Shown: piece after piece, positions 21,092 through 30,784 of the stretch
Layout of the letters: each line of letters begins with the position of its first letter
Position numbering within the stretch: position 1 is the first letter of the stretch
NCBI GenBank assembly: GCA_019670725.1
Contig: AP024629.1
Location: forward strand, 3,472,001-3,536,000
Direction of reading: 5' to 3'
Origin: Alphaproteobacteria bacterium SO-S41
GTDB taxonomy: Bacteria; Pseudomonadota; Alphaproteobacteria; Micropepsales; Micropepsaceae
Length of the DNA stretch: 64,000 nt
Program-made: the position numbers and the translations under genes
Notes under the pieces: generated by a model
Database searches by the model: none
What the model was told of the DNA's origin: nothing
Seen by the model: only the letters and a program-made list of their open reading frames with translations

Positions 21092-22123
21092 CTAGAGGCC
21101 GATCATCTTGGACGGATCGAACGAAATGATGAGATCGGCCCACTGTTCATAGGAATCAGCGGGCAGATCATAGTTCTGGCATTGCATGATCGCACGCCGG
21201 CCTGCTTCGGCCGCCGCGCGATAATAGGGATCGCTCAGCTTCGAGCTATCCACGAATTGCGGCATCCCGTTCAAGGAACCGTCACGGTTCAGCTTGATAC
21301 GAATATCGACGATCAATTGTTCCGGCGACGGCGCACCGACCGGCGGCGACCAGCAGCGTGACACCTGCGTCTTGAACGCGTCCTCGATCGCCGCGGTGGC
21401 GCGCGTCGGGTCGCCCTTACCCTTCTGGGGCTTGGAGTCGGCCGGCGGGGTCTCCGGGCCTTTCTCGACCGGATCGTCGTCGTTTTCCTTGTCCTCGACG
21501 CCGGCGATGGCGGCATCGATGTCGAAGGGCTCGGGCTCTTCCGGCTTTTTCTCGGGCTTGGGCTCGTCCGGCTTCTTCTCCGGTTTCTTGTCCGGCTTCT
21601 TCTCGGGCTTGGGCTCGTCGGGCTTCGCCTCGGCGACTTCCTTCGGCGGCTCCTTCACTTCCTTCGGCTTGGCGCGCGGAGTCGGCGTCGGACTGGGTTG
21701 CGGCTCGGGCTCCGCCTCGGCGACGGGCGCAGGGGCCGGCGGCGGCTCTTCCTTCGGCGGCGCCGGTTCCGGCTTGGGAGGATCGGGCTTCGGCGGCTCG
21801 GGCTTGGGTTCCGGCGGCTTCGGCTCGGGCTTGGGCGGCGTAGGTTCTGGCGTCGGCTCGGCAACCTTGGGCGCGGTCTTGGGTTTGGGATCGGGTTTGG
21901 CGGCAGGCTTCGGCTCGGGCTTGGGATCGTCCGACTTCGCCGCCGCCTTGACGTTGGTCGTCTCGGCGATCGGCAGCATCGAGACCGGCACGAACTCTTC
22001 CATGACCGGCGGCTCGTAGGTCGGCGCGAACGAAATGAAGGTCAGCACGACGACGCCGGCATGCAGCAGCGCCGAGACGATCCATCCCGGCCTCCTGTAC
22101 CAAGCGCGTGCGTCGTCTTCCAT
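21092..22123 (-). CDS. tolA: Tol-Pal system protein TolA
   Basis: 343 residues: a short cytoplasmic start, one membrane helix (about 12-32, with the SALLHAG motif of TonB/TolA proteins), a long Pro/Lys/Glu-rich periplasmic stalk (about 60-200) and a C-terminal TonB-like domain with two Cys (SRCWSPP and MQCQNYD). It conveys the energy of TolQR to TolB/Pal. The stalk is Pro-rich rather than the Ala-rich helix of E. coli, as is usual for alphaproteobacteria. Confidence 0.93.
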   Translation of the reverse strand: MEDDARAWYRRPGWIVSALLHAGVVVLTFISFAPTYEPPVMEEFVPVSMLPIAETTNVKAAAKSDDPKPEPKPAAKPDPKPKTAPKVAEPTPEPTPPKPEPKPPEPKPEPPKPDPPKPEPAPPKEEPPPAPAPVAEAEPEPQPSPTPTPRAKPKEVKEPPKEVAEAKPDEPKPEKKPDKKPEKKPDEPKPEKKPEEPEPFDIDAAIAGVEDKENDDDPVEKGPETPPADSKPQKGKGDPTRATAAIEDAFKTQVSRCWSPPVGAPSPEQLIVDIRIKLNRDGSLNGMPQFVDSSKLSDPYYRAAAEAGRRAIMQCQNYDLPADSYEQWADLIISFDPSKMIGL

Positions 22124-22129
22124 GATGCC

Positions 22130-22627
22130 TCAGCCGTCAGTCGCCGGACGCGTGCCGGCGGGCTTGGCGCTCTTGGGCGCGGGGTCGTTCACGAGGACCA
22201 GCTTGGTGAAGCCGCCCGAATTGATCAGGCTCATCACCTCGGCGACGCGGCCATAGCCGACCGCCTTGTCGGCGCGCAGATAGATCGCCTGGTCGTAGCC
22301 GTTCTTCGAAATCGCGACGAGGCGCGGCACCAGCACGTCGTCGGCGATCTCGGTGTCCTGCAGGAAGACCTTGCCGTCGATGTCGATCGTGACGCTCAGC
22401 GGTTCGACCTCTTCCTTGACCGGCCCCGCCGAGGTTTTCGGCAGGTCGATCTTGACGCCCACGGTCAGCAGCGGCGCCGCTACCATGAAGACGATCAGCA
22501 GCACCAGCATGACGTCGACGAAGGGCGTGACGTTGATGTCGGACATGCGCCCGGCGGACGCGCCGCCATGCCGGCGCGAGCCGCGCCGCCGCCGTCCGCC
22601 GCCGCCCGATGACGTCGCCGCGCCCAT
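22130..22627 (-). CDS. tolR: Biopolymer transport protein TolR
   Basis: 165 residues. After an Arg/Gly-rich cytoplasmic tail (about 1-27) comes SDINVTPFVDVMLVLLIVFMV, in which the Asp of FVDVML is the proton-carrying residue of the TolR/ExbD helix. The rest is the periplasmic domain. The start overlaps the tolQ stop by one base (TAATG), indicating coupled translation. The N-terminal tail is longer and more basic than in most TolR. Confidence 0.95.
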   Translation of the reverse strand: MGAATSSGGGGRRRRGSRRHGGASAGRMSDINVTPFVDVMLVLLIVFMVAAPLLTVGVKIDLPKTSAGPVKEEVEPLSVTIDIDGKVFLQDTEIADDVLVPRLVAISKNGYDQAIYLRADKAVGYGRVAEVMSLINSGGFTKLVLVNDPAPKSAKPAGTRPATDG

Positions 22628-23484
22628 TATTTCGACCTTTCGTCGAGCTGGCGCGACAGGATCGCCGAGAACTCGTCGGCAAAGCCTTCCAGGCGGCCGG
22701 CATAGTGGTTGGCCTGCGCGATGAAGCGGTTATAGGCGATGACCGCGGGAATGGCGGCGAGGAGGCCGAGCGCCGTCGCGAACAGCGCTTCGGCGATGCC
22801 GGGCGCCACGACCGCGAGGCTGGTGTCGTTCGAGGCGGCGATGCCGCGGAACGCGTTCATGATGCCCCAGACCGTACCGAACAGGCCGATGAACGGCGCC
22901 GTCGCACCGACTGTCGCGAGGAAGCCGAGCTGCTTTTCCACCTGCGAGGTCTCGCGATAGATCGTCACGTTCATCACGCGGTCGATACGGTCGCGGATCG
23001 AGGGTCCAAGCGCCGCCGTCACCTGGGTCGCGCCCTCGAAATTGCGCCGCCATTCGCGCATCGAGGCGACGAAGACGACCGCGAAGGGGTGATCGGGCTT
23101 CAGGCCGATCCCGTTATAAAGCTCGTCCAGCGAGCGGCCCGACCAGAAGACCTGCTCGAAATCCTCGGCCTTTGCGTCCAGCGAGCGCAGGCGCAGATAT
23201 TTCTCGACGATGATCGCCCAGGAGACGAAAGACAGCCCGATCAGCAGGATCATCACGCCCTTGCCGACGACATCCGCCTTCAGGAAGAGCTGGATGAACG
23301 AGAAGGCGTCGGTCGCCGCCGTGGTCTGCGGCCCGACCGTATCGACCGCAACCGGCGGCAAAGCCGTCCGCGGCGCGGCACCGGGATCGGGCGCGGCCTG
23401 GACGAAATCCGCCAAGGCGCCGAAGACATGTCCGGCGTGATTGACGAAATGCATCGCCTGGTCGGGGAGCGCTGCGAGATCCAT
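22627..23484 (-). CDS. tolQ: Tol-Pal system proton channel TolQ
   Basis: 285 residues with three membrane helices (about 72-95, 180-205 and 225-250 by hydrophobicity). The conserved TVGATAPFIGLFGTVWGIMNAF and GIAEALFATALGLLAAIPAV segments form the channel of TolQ/ExbB/MotA proteins. It has a periplasmic N-terminal extension of about 65 residues before the first helix. First gene of the tolQRAB run; ybgC, usually directly upstream, is displaced by about 2.3 kb of other genes. Confidence 0.97.
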   Translation of the reverse strand: MDLAALPDQAMHFVNHAGHVFGALADFVQAAPDPGAAPRTALPPVAVDTVGPQTTAATDAFSFIQLFLKADVVGKGVMILLIGLSFVSWAIIVEKYLRLRSLDAKAEDFEQVFWSGRSLDELYNGIGLKPDHPFAVVFVASMREWRRNFEGATQVTAALGPSIRDRIDRVMNVTIYRETSQVEKQLGFLATVGATAPFIGLFGTVWGIMNAFRGIAASNDTSLAVVAPGIAEALFATALGLLAAIPAVIAYNRFIAQANHYAGRLEGFADEFSAILSRQLDERSK

Positions 23485-23786
23485 TCGGGGCGGCCTTTCC
23501 TTAAAGTCTCGGTCCCGCGGCCTGCCCCGTCCTGGCGTGACGTGAACTCCGCGGCCTAAGTCTCAAATAACCTTGACGAAATTGGGGCGCTGGCGCCGCT
23601 TGGCGGCAGATGGCCCGGCGCTTTCGCCCGGTCGCGCCTCGGCGCAACCCTGGGGTAGCGCCACAATGCTTGACGGACCATTAACCTTACGCAGATGCGA
23701 GACGCCAGCGACAGTTTGGTGACTTGCGTTACCGTCGCAGCGCCTGCCAAGTCCGCAGGCCGTGGGGGCACCGGGAGACTTGTTTG
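23485..23786. other. Divergent region between tolQ and a secreted-protein gene
   Basis: 302 bp with no gene. It must carry the tolQ promoter (minus) and one for the gene at 23787 (plus); TTGACGGACCATTAACC near 23671 is a possible plus-strand -35 region. No strong repeat seen. Confidence 0.5.
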
Positions 23787-24347
23787 ATGCGTTACGCGAC
23801 CATTGCCGTTACGGCAGCTTTGTTGGCCGGTCCGGCCGTCGCCAAGAGCGAAAGCGCCTACACCAAGATCTATACCCCCGACGCCAAGTGCAAAACGGTC
23901 GAGCAGAACGACGACGAAGGCTGGGCGGTTTCCAAATGCCCCGGCTACAAGGGCATCGATGTCTGGATCGCCGACGGCGACAACCGCGTCATGGTCGCCT
24001 ACGGCGCCAAGGGCCGCGACGAGGCGGCAATGAGCCAGACCTTCTCATTCTTCAACGTCACCGGCGAGACGATCGAGTGGCGCCTGAAGGACGGCAAGCC
24101 GGTCGCCACCATCCTGCGCTGGAAGATAGACGGCGGCGAGGATCTGCCCAAGGGCGAGATGCTGGCCGTGACGCAGCTCACCCCCGGCAACCAGTGCTGG
24201 ATCGCCGTCGTCGCCGCGCACAAGAACAAGGACGCGAACGAACTCGCCCGCAAGGCCGCCGACGAGCTTGCCGGCACGGTCGATTGCGCCAACACCCCTG
24301 CCAAGATCGTCGGCATCCCCGACGAAGCCATCTACGCGCCGGAGTAG
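23787..24347 (+). CDS. Secreted hypothetical protein (unrecognised)
   Basis: 186 residues with a signal peptide cleaved near AVAKSES. The mature part has four cysteines (DAKCKT, SKCPGY, NQCWIA, DCANTP), probably forming disulfides in the periplasm. I do not recognise the family. ATG 23787 follows a GGGAGA site; the longer frame upstream lacks one. It is the first of three plus-strand secreted-protein genes that interrupt the ybgC-tolQ neighbourhood; the next starts 2 bp after its stop. Confidence 0.8.
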   Translation: MRYATIAVTAALLAGPAVAKSESAYTKIYTPDAKCKTVEQNDDEGWAVSKCPGYKGIDVWIADGDNRVMVAYGAKGRDEAAMSQTFSFFNVTGETIEWRLKDGKPVATILRWKIDGGEDLPKGEMLAVTQLTPGNQCWIAVVAAHKNKDANELARKAADELAGTVDCANTPAKIVGIPDEAIYAPE

Positions 24348-24349
24348 TC

Positions 24350-24808
24350 GTGAAGCGTATTCTCATCCTCGCCGCGGCGCTTGCAGTGGCCTCCGTGGCG
24401 CAGGCGGACATCCCCCCGCCCGCGCCCGAGAACCCGCTGTCCGAAGCCTGCAAGCCGTTCATCGGCGTGTGGACGCGGACGACGCCGACCCAGTCGCGCC
24501 AGGCGAATGCATGGACCGTACTCGCGATCGACAGCGAAGGCGCGACGGTGCTGAACTACGTGAACCAGCAGGACATCAACGTCGAGGCCTTTGCGAAATC
24601 GTCGAGGCTGACCTGCGTCCCCGACGACAAAGCCGTGGTCCTCACCTTCACGGATGAAGAGAACAACAGCTTCAGCCTCAGCGCGACGCTCGCGGGCGAG
24701 ACGTCGTTCACGACCACTGAACAGACGAGCTATATGTATGCGGGTCCCCCAGACCCGAACTGGAAGCCCGAAGCCGTCCTCGTCACCTGGACGCGCATCG
24801 CGCATTGA
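24350..24808 (+). CDS. Secreted lipocalin-like hypothetical protein, paralog 1
   Basis: 152 residues starting at GTG 24350, 2 bp after the previous stop. A signal peptide (cleavage near AQA) leads to CKPFIGVWTRTTP and ends with PDPNWKPEAVLVTWTRIA. The layout, a GVW motif after the signal and about 130 residues of strands, recalls lipocalin-like beta-barrels, but that is a guess. It is clearly paralogous to the next gene. Two Cys (CKPF and LTCVP) match Cys in the paralog. Confidence 0.78.
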   Translation: MKRILILAAALAVASVAQADIPPPAPENPLSEACKPFIGVWTRTTPTQSRQANAWTVLAIDSEGATVLNYVNQQDINVEAFAKSSRLTCVPDDKAVVLTFTDEENNSFSLSATLAGETSFTTTEQTSYMYAGPPDPNWKPEAVLVTWTRIAH

Positions 24809-24822
24809 GGGAAGCCGGCATC

Positions 24823-25293
24823 ATGAAGCTGACCATTGCAATGCTCATCGCCGCTGCCCTCGCCGGCTTCACGGCGCACGCCGATGTCGCGCCGGAGCCG
24901 CCGATCGATCCCATTCCCGAAAGCTGCAAACCGCTGATCGGCGTGTGGCAGCGCATCACGCCCGAGGTGACACGCTGGGTGGCGACCTCGACCTTCCTCG
25001 CCGTCGACTCCCGCCTCGCCACCAAGCTCTATTATATGGACGAGGGCAAAGGCGTGAACGTCCAGGTGCAGGCCGCGACCTTCCACATCGCCTGCACGCC
25101 GCAAGCCGACGGCACGCTGAACATCTCCCTCTCGTCCGCGACCGACGAGGAAGGCGGCTCGTCGATGGACATCACGCTCGCCGGCGACAGCTTCACCACC
25201 ACCGATCAGACCGTCTACGACATACCGGGCGCACCGGACCCGAACTGGAAGCCGGAAACCTACACGGTGACGTACAAGCGGATCGCGCCTTAG
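24823..25293 (+). CDS. Secreted lipocalin-like hypothetical protein, paralog 2
   Basis: 156 residues with a signal peptide (cleavage near AHA). It shares with the previous gene CKPxIGVWxRxTP, the internal Cys pair and the closing PDPNWKPExxxVTxxRIA. ATG 24823 is preceded by GAGGGAAG; an upstream TTG is less likely. Function unknown. The pair arose by tandem duplication. Confidence 0.8.
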   Translation: MKLTIAMLIAAALAGFTAHADVAPEPPIDPIPESCKPLIGVWQRITPEVTRWVATSTFLAVDSRLATKLYYMDEGKGVNVQVQAATFHIACTPQADGTLNISLSSATDEEGGSSMDITLAGDSFTTTDQTVYDIPGAPDPNWKPETYTVTYKRIAP

Positions 25294-25309
25294 GGCGCGA
25301 CGCCTTCGC

Positions 25310-25807
25310 TCACCCGAACGCGGCGGGATAGGCAAGCATCACGCGGCCTTCCGGCAGCGCCGCATCGCCGAGCGCCTTCGCCATCAGATGTGGCCCCGTA
25401 TAGGCGCAGACAAGATCGCGCGCGGCCTCCACCTCATAGCCGAACCGCGTGTAGTAAGCGGGATCGCCAAGCACGACCGACAACGTTATCCCTAACTCAG
25501 CGCAAGCAGTATCGCCCTCGGCGATCAGTGCCGCGCCGACGCCCGTGCCTTGTCGCTCCGGCAACACCGACACCGGCGCCAGCGCGATAGCCGTGACGCG
25601 CTCACCCTCCTCGCTCGTCGCGAGCAGATGGCTGTAGAGAACATGACCTTCGATCCGCCCCGCGGCATCACGCGCCACAAGCGACAACGCTGCGGCGCCG
25701 TCCGCGATGAGCGCCCGCACCAGCAGCGACTCGTCGCGCCGCCCGAACGCGGCTTGGACGACGACGCAGATCGCGTCCAGCTCGTCGCTGCGCGCCGGGC
25801 CGATCAT
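25310..25807 (-). CDS. GNAT family N-acetyltransferase (YhbS-like)
   Basis: 165 residues with the acetyl-CoA-binding motif A as VLPERQGTGVGAALI and the preceding strand AIALAPVSV; DPAYYTRFGYE follows. It is like the YhbS group of cytoplasmic acetyltransferases; the acceptor is unknown. Its ATG overlaps the ybgC stop by 4 bp (ATGA), so it has been added to the end of the ruvCAB-ybgC operon. Confidence 0.88.
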   Translation of the reverse strand: MIGPARSDELDAICVVVQAAFGRRDESLLVRALIADGAAALSLVARDAAGRIEGHVLYSHLLATSEEGERVTAIALAPVSVLPERQGTGVGAALIAEGDTACAELGITLSVVLGDPAYYTRFGYEVEAARDLVCAYTGPHLMAKALGDAALPEGRVMLAYPAAFG

Positions 25808-26292
25808 GACGCAGTCGACAGATAGGGCTCCAGCTTCGCACGCACATCGGCGGGAATACGGCGCGGCCGGCCGTCGAGCGTGATGACCGCCGCCTCGATA
25901 TGCACGGCGCAGAGCAGCACGCCGTCCTTCATGATCTGCTGTTCGCCCGTCAGCCGCGCACCGGCCATCTCGGTATAGCGGGTGCGGACCTGCAACAGGT
26001 CGTCGATGCGGGCGGGCCGGTGATAGTCGAGCGTGATGCGGCGCAACGCCCAGACGAGGCTCTCCGCACCGTCCAGCATCGCCTGATGCCGCACCCCCGC
26101 CATGCGCAGGAAGTCCGACCGCCCACGCTCGGCATAACGCAGATAGTTGGCGTGATAGACGATGCCCGACATGTCGGTGTCTTCGTAGTAAATGCGTACC
26201 GGCAGGACATGAACCTTGTCCTCGAACCAGCCGGCAAAGCCCAGCTCCGGCGTCGCGGCATCGAAGGCATGAGTAACGCCCGGTTCAGACAT
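25804..26292 (-). CDS. ybgC: Tol-Pal-associated acyl-CoA thioesterase YbgC
   Basis: 162 residues, a hot-dog-fold thioesterase. The catalytic Asp lies in [19 protein letters not shown], the YbgC signature. YbgC hydrolyses acyl-CoA and associates with phospholipid metabolism at the inner membrane. ATG 26292 overlaps the end of ruvB by 8 bp. A start at 26379 would add an Arg-rich, shadow-like segment. Confidence 0.95.
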   Translation of the reverse strand: MSEPGVTHAFDAATPELGFAGWFEDKVHVLPVRIYYEDTDMSGIVYHANYLRYAERGRSDFLRMAGVRHQAMLDGAESLVWALRRITLDYHRPARIDDLLQVRTRYTEMAGARLTGEQQIMKDGVLLCAVHIEAAVITLDGRPRRIPADVRAKLEPYLSTAS

Positions 26293-27337
26293 CGCCGTCG
26301 CTCTTGGCCGGCAGGTCGAACAGCGCAGCCTGTGTCGGATCGCGGCGCGGTATGGGCAGGCCGAGATGCCCGAAGGCATGACCGGTCAGCACGCGCCCGC
26401 GCGGCGTGCGTTGCAGGAAGCCCTGCTGGATGAGATAAGGCTCGATCGTTTCCTCGATATTGTCGCGCGCCTCGGCCAGCGCCGCGGCCAGCGTTTCGAT
26501 GCCCACCGGCCCACCAGCAAACGCGTCGGCGATGAGGCGCAGATAGCGCCGGTCCAGCGCATCGAGACCGAGCGCATCGACCTCCAGCTGCTGCAGCACA
26601 CCGTCCGCGAACTTGTCGGTGATCTCGGCCACCTTCTTCACCTCGGCGAAATCGCGCACCCGGCGCAGCAGGCGGCCCGCGATGCGCGGCGTTCCCCGCG
26701 AGCGTCGCGCGATCTCGCGCGCGCCGGATTCCGACATCGGCAATTGCAGCACCCGCCCGCCGCGCCGCACGATCTCGGTCAGGTCCTCGACGCCGTAGAA
26801 CTCCAGCGCCGATTTGATGCCGAACCGGTCGTGCAAGGGCTTCGCAATCATGCCGGACCGCGTCGTCGCGGCGATCAGCGTGAAGGGCGACAAGTCGATG
26901 CGCACGCTGCGCGCCGCGGGGCCTTCACCGATGATGAGATCGAGCTGGAAGTCCTCCATCGCGGGATAGAGCACTTCCTCCACCGCCGGATTGAGGCGGT
27001 GGATCTCGTCGATGAACAACACATCGCGCGGCTGCAGATTGGTCAGCAGCGCCGCGAGGTCACCCGCGCGCGCGATCACCGGCCCTGACGTCGCGCGGAA
27101 ATTGACGCCCAGCTCGCGCGCCACGATCTGCGCCAGCGTCGTCTTGCCGAGGCCGGGCGGGCCATAGAGCAGGACATGGTCCATCGCCTCGCCGCGCGCC
27201 TTGGCCGCCTCGATATAGATCTTCAGCCGCTCGCGTTCCTTGCCCTGGCCGATGAACTCGGCGAGCCGCAGCGGCCGCAGCGAGGAGTCGGGCGCATCCT
27301 CCTCACGATCGCCAGCAGAGACGAGGCGGTCACTCAT
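26285..27337 (-). CDS. ruvB: Holliday junction branch migration helicase RuvB
   Basis: 350 residues. Walker [10 protein letters not shown] (59-67), Walker [12 protein letters not shown], and the C-terminal DNA-binding domain ending in RTPRGRVLT are typical. RuvB hexamers drive branch migration with RuvA in recombination repair. Start overlaps the ruvA stop by 4 bp (ATGA). Confidence 0.98.
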   Translation of the reverse strand: MSDRLVSAGDREEDAPDSSLRPLRLAEFIGQGKERERLKIYIEAAKARGEAMDHVLLYGPPGLGKTTLAQIVARELGVNFRATSGPVIARAGDLAALLTNLQPRDVLFIDEIHRLNPAVEEVLYPAMEDFQLDLIIGEGPAARSVRIDLSPFTLIAATTRSGMIAKPLHDRFGIKSALEFYGVEDLTEIVRRGGRVLQLPMSESGAREIARRSRGTPRIAGRLLRRVRDFAEVKKVAEITDKFADGVLQQLEVDALGLDALDRRYLRLIADAFAGGPVGIETLAAALAEARDNIEETIEPYLIQQGFLQRTPRGRVLTGHAFGHLGLPIPRRDPTQAALFDLPAKSDGDV

Positions 27338-27942
27338 CGCGCCAACCTCTTCAGCCCGTCGCGGATCAGTTTATCGAGCGTCGCATCGCTGCCGAGATCA
27401 CCCACCGCCGCCGCCACCGCAGCGCCGGCCTCGCTCTGGCCGTAACCGAGATTGACGAGCGCCGAGACGGCCTCGGCCGCCGGGCCTTGCGGCGCGCGGC
27501 TGATCGCGGCGATGGCCGCTGCGGGCACGCCGGAAATGATCGCGGCCGGCGCCTTGTCTTTCAATTCGCTGATCAGCCGCTCCGCCAGCTTCGGCCCAAC
27601 GCCCGGCGTGCGCGCGACGGCCGCCTTGTCCTTCATGGCGATTGCCTGCGCCAGCGCATCGCCGGGCAGGGTCGAGAGGATCGCCAGCGCCACCTTGGCG
27701 CCGACGCCCTGCACGGTCTGCAGCAGACGGAACCAGTCGCGCTCGGCGCCCGAGAGAAAACCGAACAGGCGGATCATGTCCTCGCGCACGACTGTCTCGA
27801 TGAACAGCACCGCCGCCTCGCCGCGCGTCAACTGATCCAGCGTGCGCGACGGGCAATAGGCGACATAGCCGACGCCGTGCACATCGACGATCGCGTGATC
27901 CGCGGCGATCTCGTCCACTTTGCCGGAGAGCTTGCCGATCAT
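27334..27942 (-). CDS. ruvA: Holliday junction DNA-binding protein RuvA
   Basis: 202 residues: OB-fold start [11 protein letters not shown], helix-hairpin-helix pairs ([13 protein letters not shown] and [14 protein letters not shown]) and a C-terminal domain III that contacts RuvB. ATG 27942 overlaps the ruvC stop (ATGA). Confidence 0.98.
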   Translation of the reverse strand: MIGKLSGKVDEIAADHAIVDVHGVGYVAYCPSRTLDQLTRGEAAVLFIETVVREDMIRLFGFLSGAERDWFRLLQTVQGVGAKVALAILSTLPGDALAQAIAMKDKAAVARTPGVGPKLAERLISELKDKAPAAIISGVPAAAIAAISRAPQGPAAEAVSALVNLGYGQSEAGAAVAAAVGDLGSDATLDKLIRDGLKRLAR

Positions 27943-28445
27943 GTGCCGACCCTCAACTGGATCGCGCGCGCCTGGCTGAGATGCGCGTGGCAGATCGCGA
28001 CGGCGAGCGCGTCGGCCTCGTCGGGCGCGGGCTCGCCGCATTGGGGCAGCAGGATCTTCACCATGTGCAGCACCTGCGGCTTCTCGGCATGGCCGGCGCC
28101 GACGACGGATTTCTTTACCTGGTTCGGCGCGTATTCCGCGACCGGCAATCCGGCCTGCGCCGGTACCAGCAGCGAGATCGCCCGCGCCTGCCCCAGCTTC
28201 AGCGTCCCCGCCGGGTCCTTGTTGACGAAGGTATGCTCCACCGCCGCCTCGCGCGGCATGAAGCGCGCGAACACCTCGGTCAGCCCGACATGCAGCTCCA
28301 GCAGCCGGGTCGCGAGATCGCCGCTGGCCTTCGAGGTCACGGTGCCATGGGCGACATGGATCAGCCTGTTGCCGTCGGACTCGATGACGCCCCAGCCGGT
28401 GCGCTGGAGCCCGGGATCGAGGCCGATGATCCGAATCGTGAACAT
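27939..28445 (-). CDS. ruvC: Holliday junction resolvase RuvC
   Basis: 168 residues. Catalytic acidic residues are visible: Asp10 in GLDPGL, Glu70 in AAVEHTFV, and the late acidic cluster in [13 protein letters not shown]. It cuts Holliday junctions and forms one unit with ruvA and ruvB. Confidence 0.98.
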   Translation of the reverse strand: MFTIRIIGLDPGLQRTGWGVIESDGNRLIHVAHGTVTSKASGDLATRLLELHVGLTEVFARFMPREAAVEHTFVNKDPAGTLKLGQARAISLLVPAQAGLPVAEYAPNQVKKSVVGAGHAEKPQVLHMVKILLPQCGEPAPDEADALAVAICHAHLSQARAIQLRVGT

Positions 28446-28472
28446 GAGGTCTTTTAGCAGACCCGTGGCGGT

Positions 28473-29948
28473 TCAGGCGGTGAAGACGCGCTTGGGTCCG
28501 AGATCGGCGATCGCCGCCTCGATCTTCTCCACCCCGACCTCGCTATCGAAACGCTTGGACATTTCCGCCGCCAGCTCCGCGCGGGTCCTGGTGCCGTCGC
28601 ACAGCGTCAGGAAGACCCGCGTCGGCTCGACCTCGACCATGAACTTCACGTGGCGCAGCGTCACCGTCCAGTTTCCCGACGCCATCATCGTGCGAACCAG
28701 CGGCCCCGCCAGCGGCCGTTCGCCGGGCACGACGACATAAGGCTGCGGCGTCGCCCGCGGCAGCGCGAGGCCGATCGCCACCGTCTTCTTCAGCGACGCG
28801 ATCGCCTCGGCCTCCGGCAAGCCGGTGCGGCGGATGATCTCGGCGGCGGTCAGCTCGTTGGGCGACACGTCTTCGAGCGCCTGAAGCACGCCGATATCGC
28901 CGGCCGACCGCGCGACGAGGAACGCCTCGCCGCGCGTGAACTTGGCGAACGCGCCCTTGTCGTCCTCGCCCCGCTCCACCTCGCCCAGGAATTCGAAGGT
29001 CAGTTCATTGATCGGATCGGTCGCGGGCGGCGGCGGCGCGTCGGCGCGAATGAGCAAAGTGCGGCGGAACATCTGCACGCCGCGGGCGTAGTCCAGCAGA
29101 TCGGCGCGCTTCGCCTGATCGGTCTCGTCCTTGAGATAATCCTGCATCTTTTCGCCGAGGGTCTCGGTGACGAAATCGGTCAAGCCCGCATCGCCCGCGA
29201 CCTTCAGCCCATGCGCCGCGGCGGCCTTGGAAAATCCGAAGACCGAGACCGGATCGTAGAAATCGGCGAGCCAGTCGTGGAAGAAATAGTTGAGGTCGAA
29301 ATTCGGCAGGTCCTCGGCAAGCTGGTCAAGCTGCGCTTTCAACCGCGAGCCCTCCGCCTGGTTGCCGGTGATCATGCCGAGCAGCTTGATCGCCTCCCAG
29401 ATGCGGGTGTCGGTATGGTCGATATGGCGCGTGCGCTCGACCAGAAAGCGGTTGATCTCGCGCTTGGGTGCCGCGGCCGGCAGGCAGTCATAGCTGACAT
29501 AGGCGATGCCGCCCGGCGCCAGCTTCGCCGCGATCAGGTCCAGCAGCGGCGCACGCACATGTTCGGGCACCCAGGAATAGACGCCGTGACAGGCGATATA
29601 GTCGAACTTCTCGCCGTCGCGGGGATAGTCGAGAATATTGCCGACATGCAGGTCGACATTGGTGAGCCCCGCCTCCACCACCGCGGCGCGGCCGCGCTCG
29701 ATCGCGGCGTGCGACAGGTCGAACCCGACCATGCGCGACTGGGGGTAGAGCGCAGCGATCCCGACAAGGTTCAGTCCGTCGCCGCAGCCGATTTCCAGCA
29801 CCGAGGCGGTCGCGCACTCCACCGTCCTGTAGCCGTACATAAGCCCCACCGCCCGCATGCGGTCCGGCGTCTGGGCCGGGGTCAACGGGGCGGGATAGGC
29901 GACCTCGTCATAGACGAAGGGCGTGGGCTCGTCGGCAGCGGCGCTCAT
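28473..29948 (-). CDS. SAM-dependent methyltransferase with methyltransferase regulatory domain
   Basis: 491 residues. An N-terminal class I methyltransferase domain shows the SAM motif [11 protein letters not shown] (residues 50-60) and the VGFDLS acidic loop. The middle and C-terminal part match the methyltransferase regulatory domain architecture (PF10119-type). The substrate is unknown. It sits between yebC and ruvC, which are usually adjacent or close; the start has a GGGAG site 10 bp after the yebC stop. Confidence 0.82.
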   Translation of the reverse strand: MSAAADEPTPFVYDEVAYPAPLTPAQTPDRMRAVGLMYGYRTVECATASVLEIGCGDGLNLVGIAALYPQSRMVGFDLSHAAIERGRAAVVEAGLTNVDLHVGNILDYPRDGEKFDYIACHGVYSWVPEHVRAPLLDLIAAKLAPGGIAYVSYDCLPAAAPKREINRFLVERTRHIDHTDTRIWEAIKLLGMITGNQAEGSRLKAQLDQLAEDLPNFDLNYFFHDWLADFYDPVSVFGFSKAAAAHGLKVAGDAGLTDFVTETLGEKMQDYLKDETDQAKRADLLDYARGVQMFRRTLLIRADAPPPPATDPINELTFEFLGEVERGEDDKGAFAKFTRGEAFLVARSAGDIGVLQALEDVSPNELTAAEIIRRTGLPEAEAIASLKKTVAIGLALPRATPQPYVVVPGERPLAGPLVRTMMASGNWTVTLRHVKFMVEVEPTRVFLTLCDGTRTRAELAAEMSKRFDSEVGVEKIEAAIADLGPKRVFTA

Positions 29949-29958
29949 GGAACTCCCT

Positions 29959-30708
29959 TTACGCCGCGGCCAGCTTCTCCATGACCGCGTCGCTCATTTC
30001 GTAGTTGGCGTAGACCTGCTGGATGTCGTCGTGATCGTCGAACGCATCGAGCAGCTTCAGCAACAGGCGGCCAGTCTCCTCGTCCACGCTCTTGGTGTCG
30101 AGCGGCTTGAAGACGATGCGGGCGCTGTCATAGGCGCCCAGCAGCTTTTCCAGCGCGTCGCGGACTTCGCCGAAGGACTCGACCGGGCACAGGAACTCGT
30201 GGCCGTCGGCGGTGCTCAGCACCTCGTCGGCGCCGGCGTCGATCGCCTTTTCCAGCATGTCGTCGGCCGTGCCCTTGGCGGCGGGATAGGTGATCGCGCC
30301 GACACGGTTGAAGAGGAAGGCGACCGAGCCGTCCGCGCCCATGTTCCCGCCATACTTGGAGAACAGCGAACGGACATCCGGCGCGGTGCGGTTGCGGTTG
30401 TCGGTCAGCGCTTCGACGATCAGCGCGACGCCGCCGGGGCCGTAACCCTCATAGCGGATCTCCTCATAGGTGTCGGCATCGCCGCCCAGCGCCTTCTTGA
30501 TGGCCCGGTCGACATTGTCCTTGGGCATGTTCTCCTTGCGCGCGGCGGCGATGGCGGCGCGCAGCTTGGGGTTCATGGCGGGGTCCGGCAGGCCGGTCTT
30601 GGCGGCGACCGTGATTTCGCGGGCGAGCTTGGAGAACAGCTTGGAGCGCCGTTTGTCCTGCAGTCCCTTGCGGAACATGATGTTCTTGAACTGGCTATGG
30701 CCGGCCAT
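29959..30708 (-). CDS. yebC: YebC/PmpR family transcriptional regulator-like protein
   Basis: 249 residues. Start [13 protein letters not shown], then [35 protein letters not shown] and [10 protein letters not shown] are the family's hallmarks. Members act as DNA-binding regulators or, as recently found for some, in ribosome-linked translation control. Cytoplasmic. The ATG at 30708 is preferred over a TTG 6 bp upstream. Confidence 0.95.
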   Translation of the reverse strand: MAGHSQFKNIMFRKGLQDKRRSKLFSKLAREITVAAKTGLPDPAMNPKLRAAIAAARKENMPKDNVDRAIKKALGGDADTYEEIRYEGYGPGGVALIVEALTDNRNRTAPDVRSLFSKYGGNMGADGSVAFLFNRVGAITYPAAKGTADDMLEKAIDAGADEVLSTADGHEFLCPVESFGEVRDALEKLLGAYDSARIVFKPLDTKSVDEETGRLLLKLLDAFDDHDDIQQVYANYEMSDAVMEKLAAA

Positions 30709-30784
30709 CGGCAATCCCTGCGAAAAGGCTTTGGAAGGGCGAAGGTCTTAGTCGGGCCCGGGGGGCGGAGGCAAGGCCCCCACC

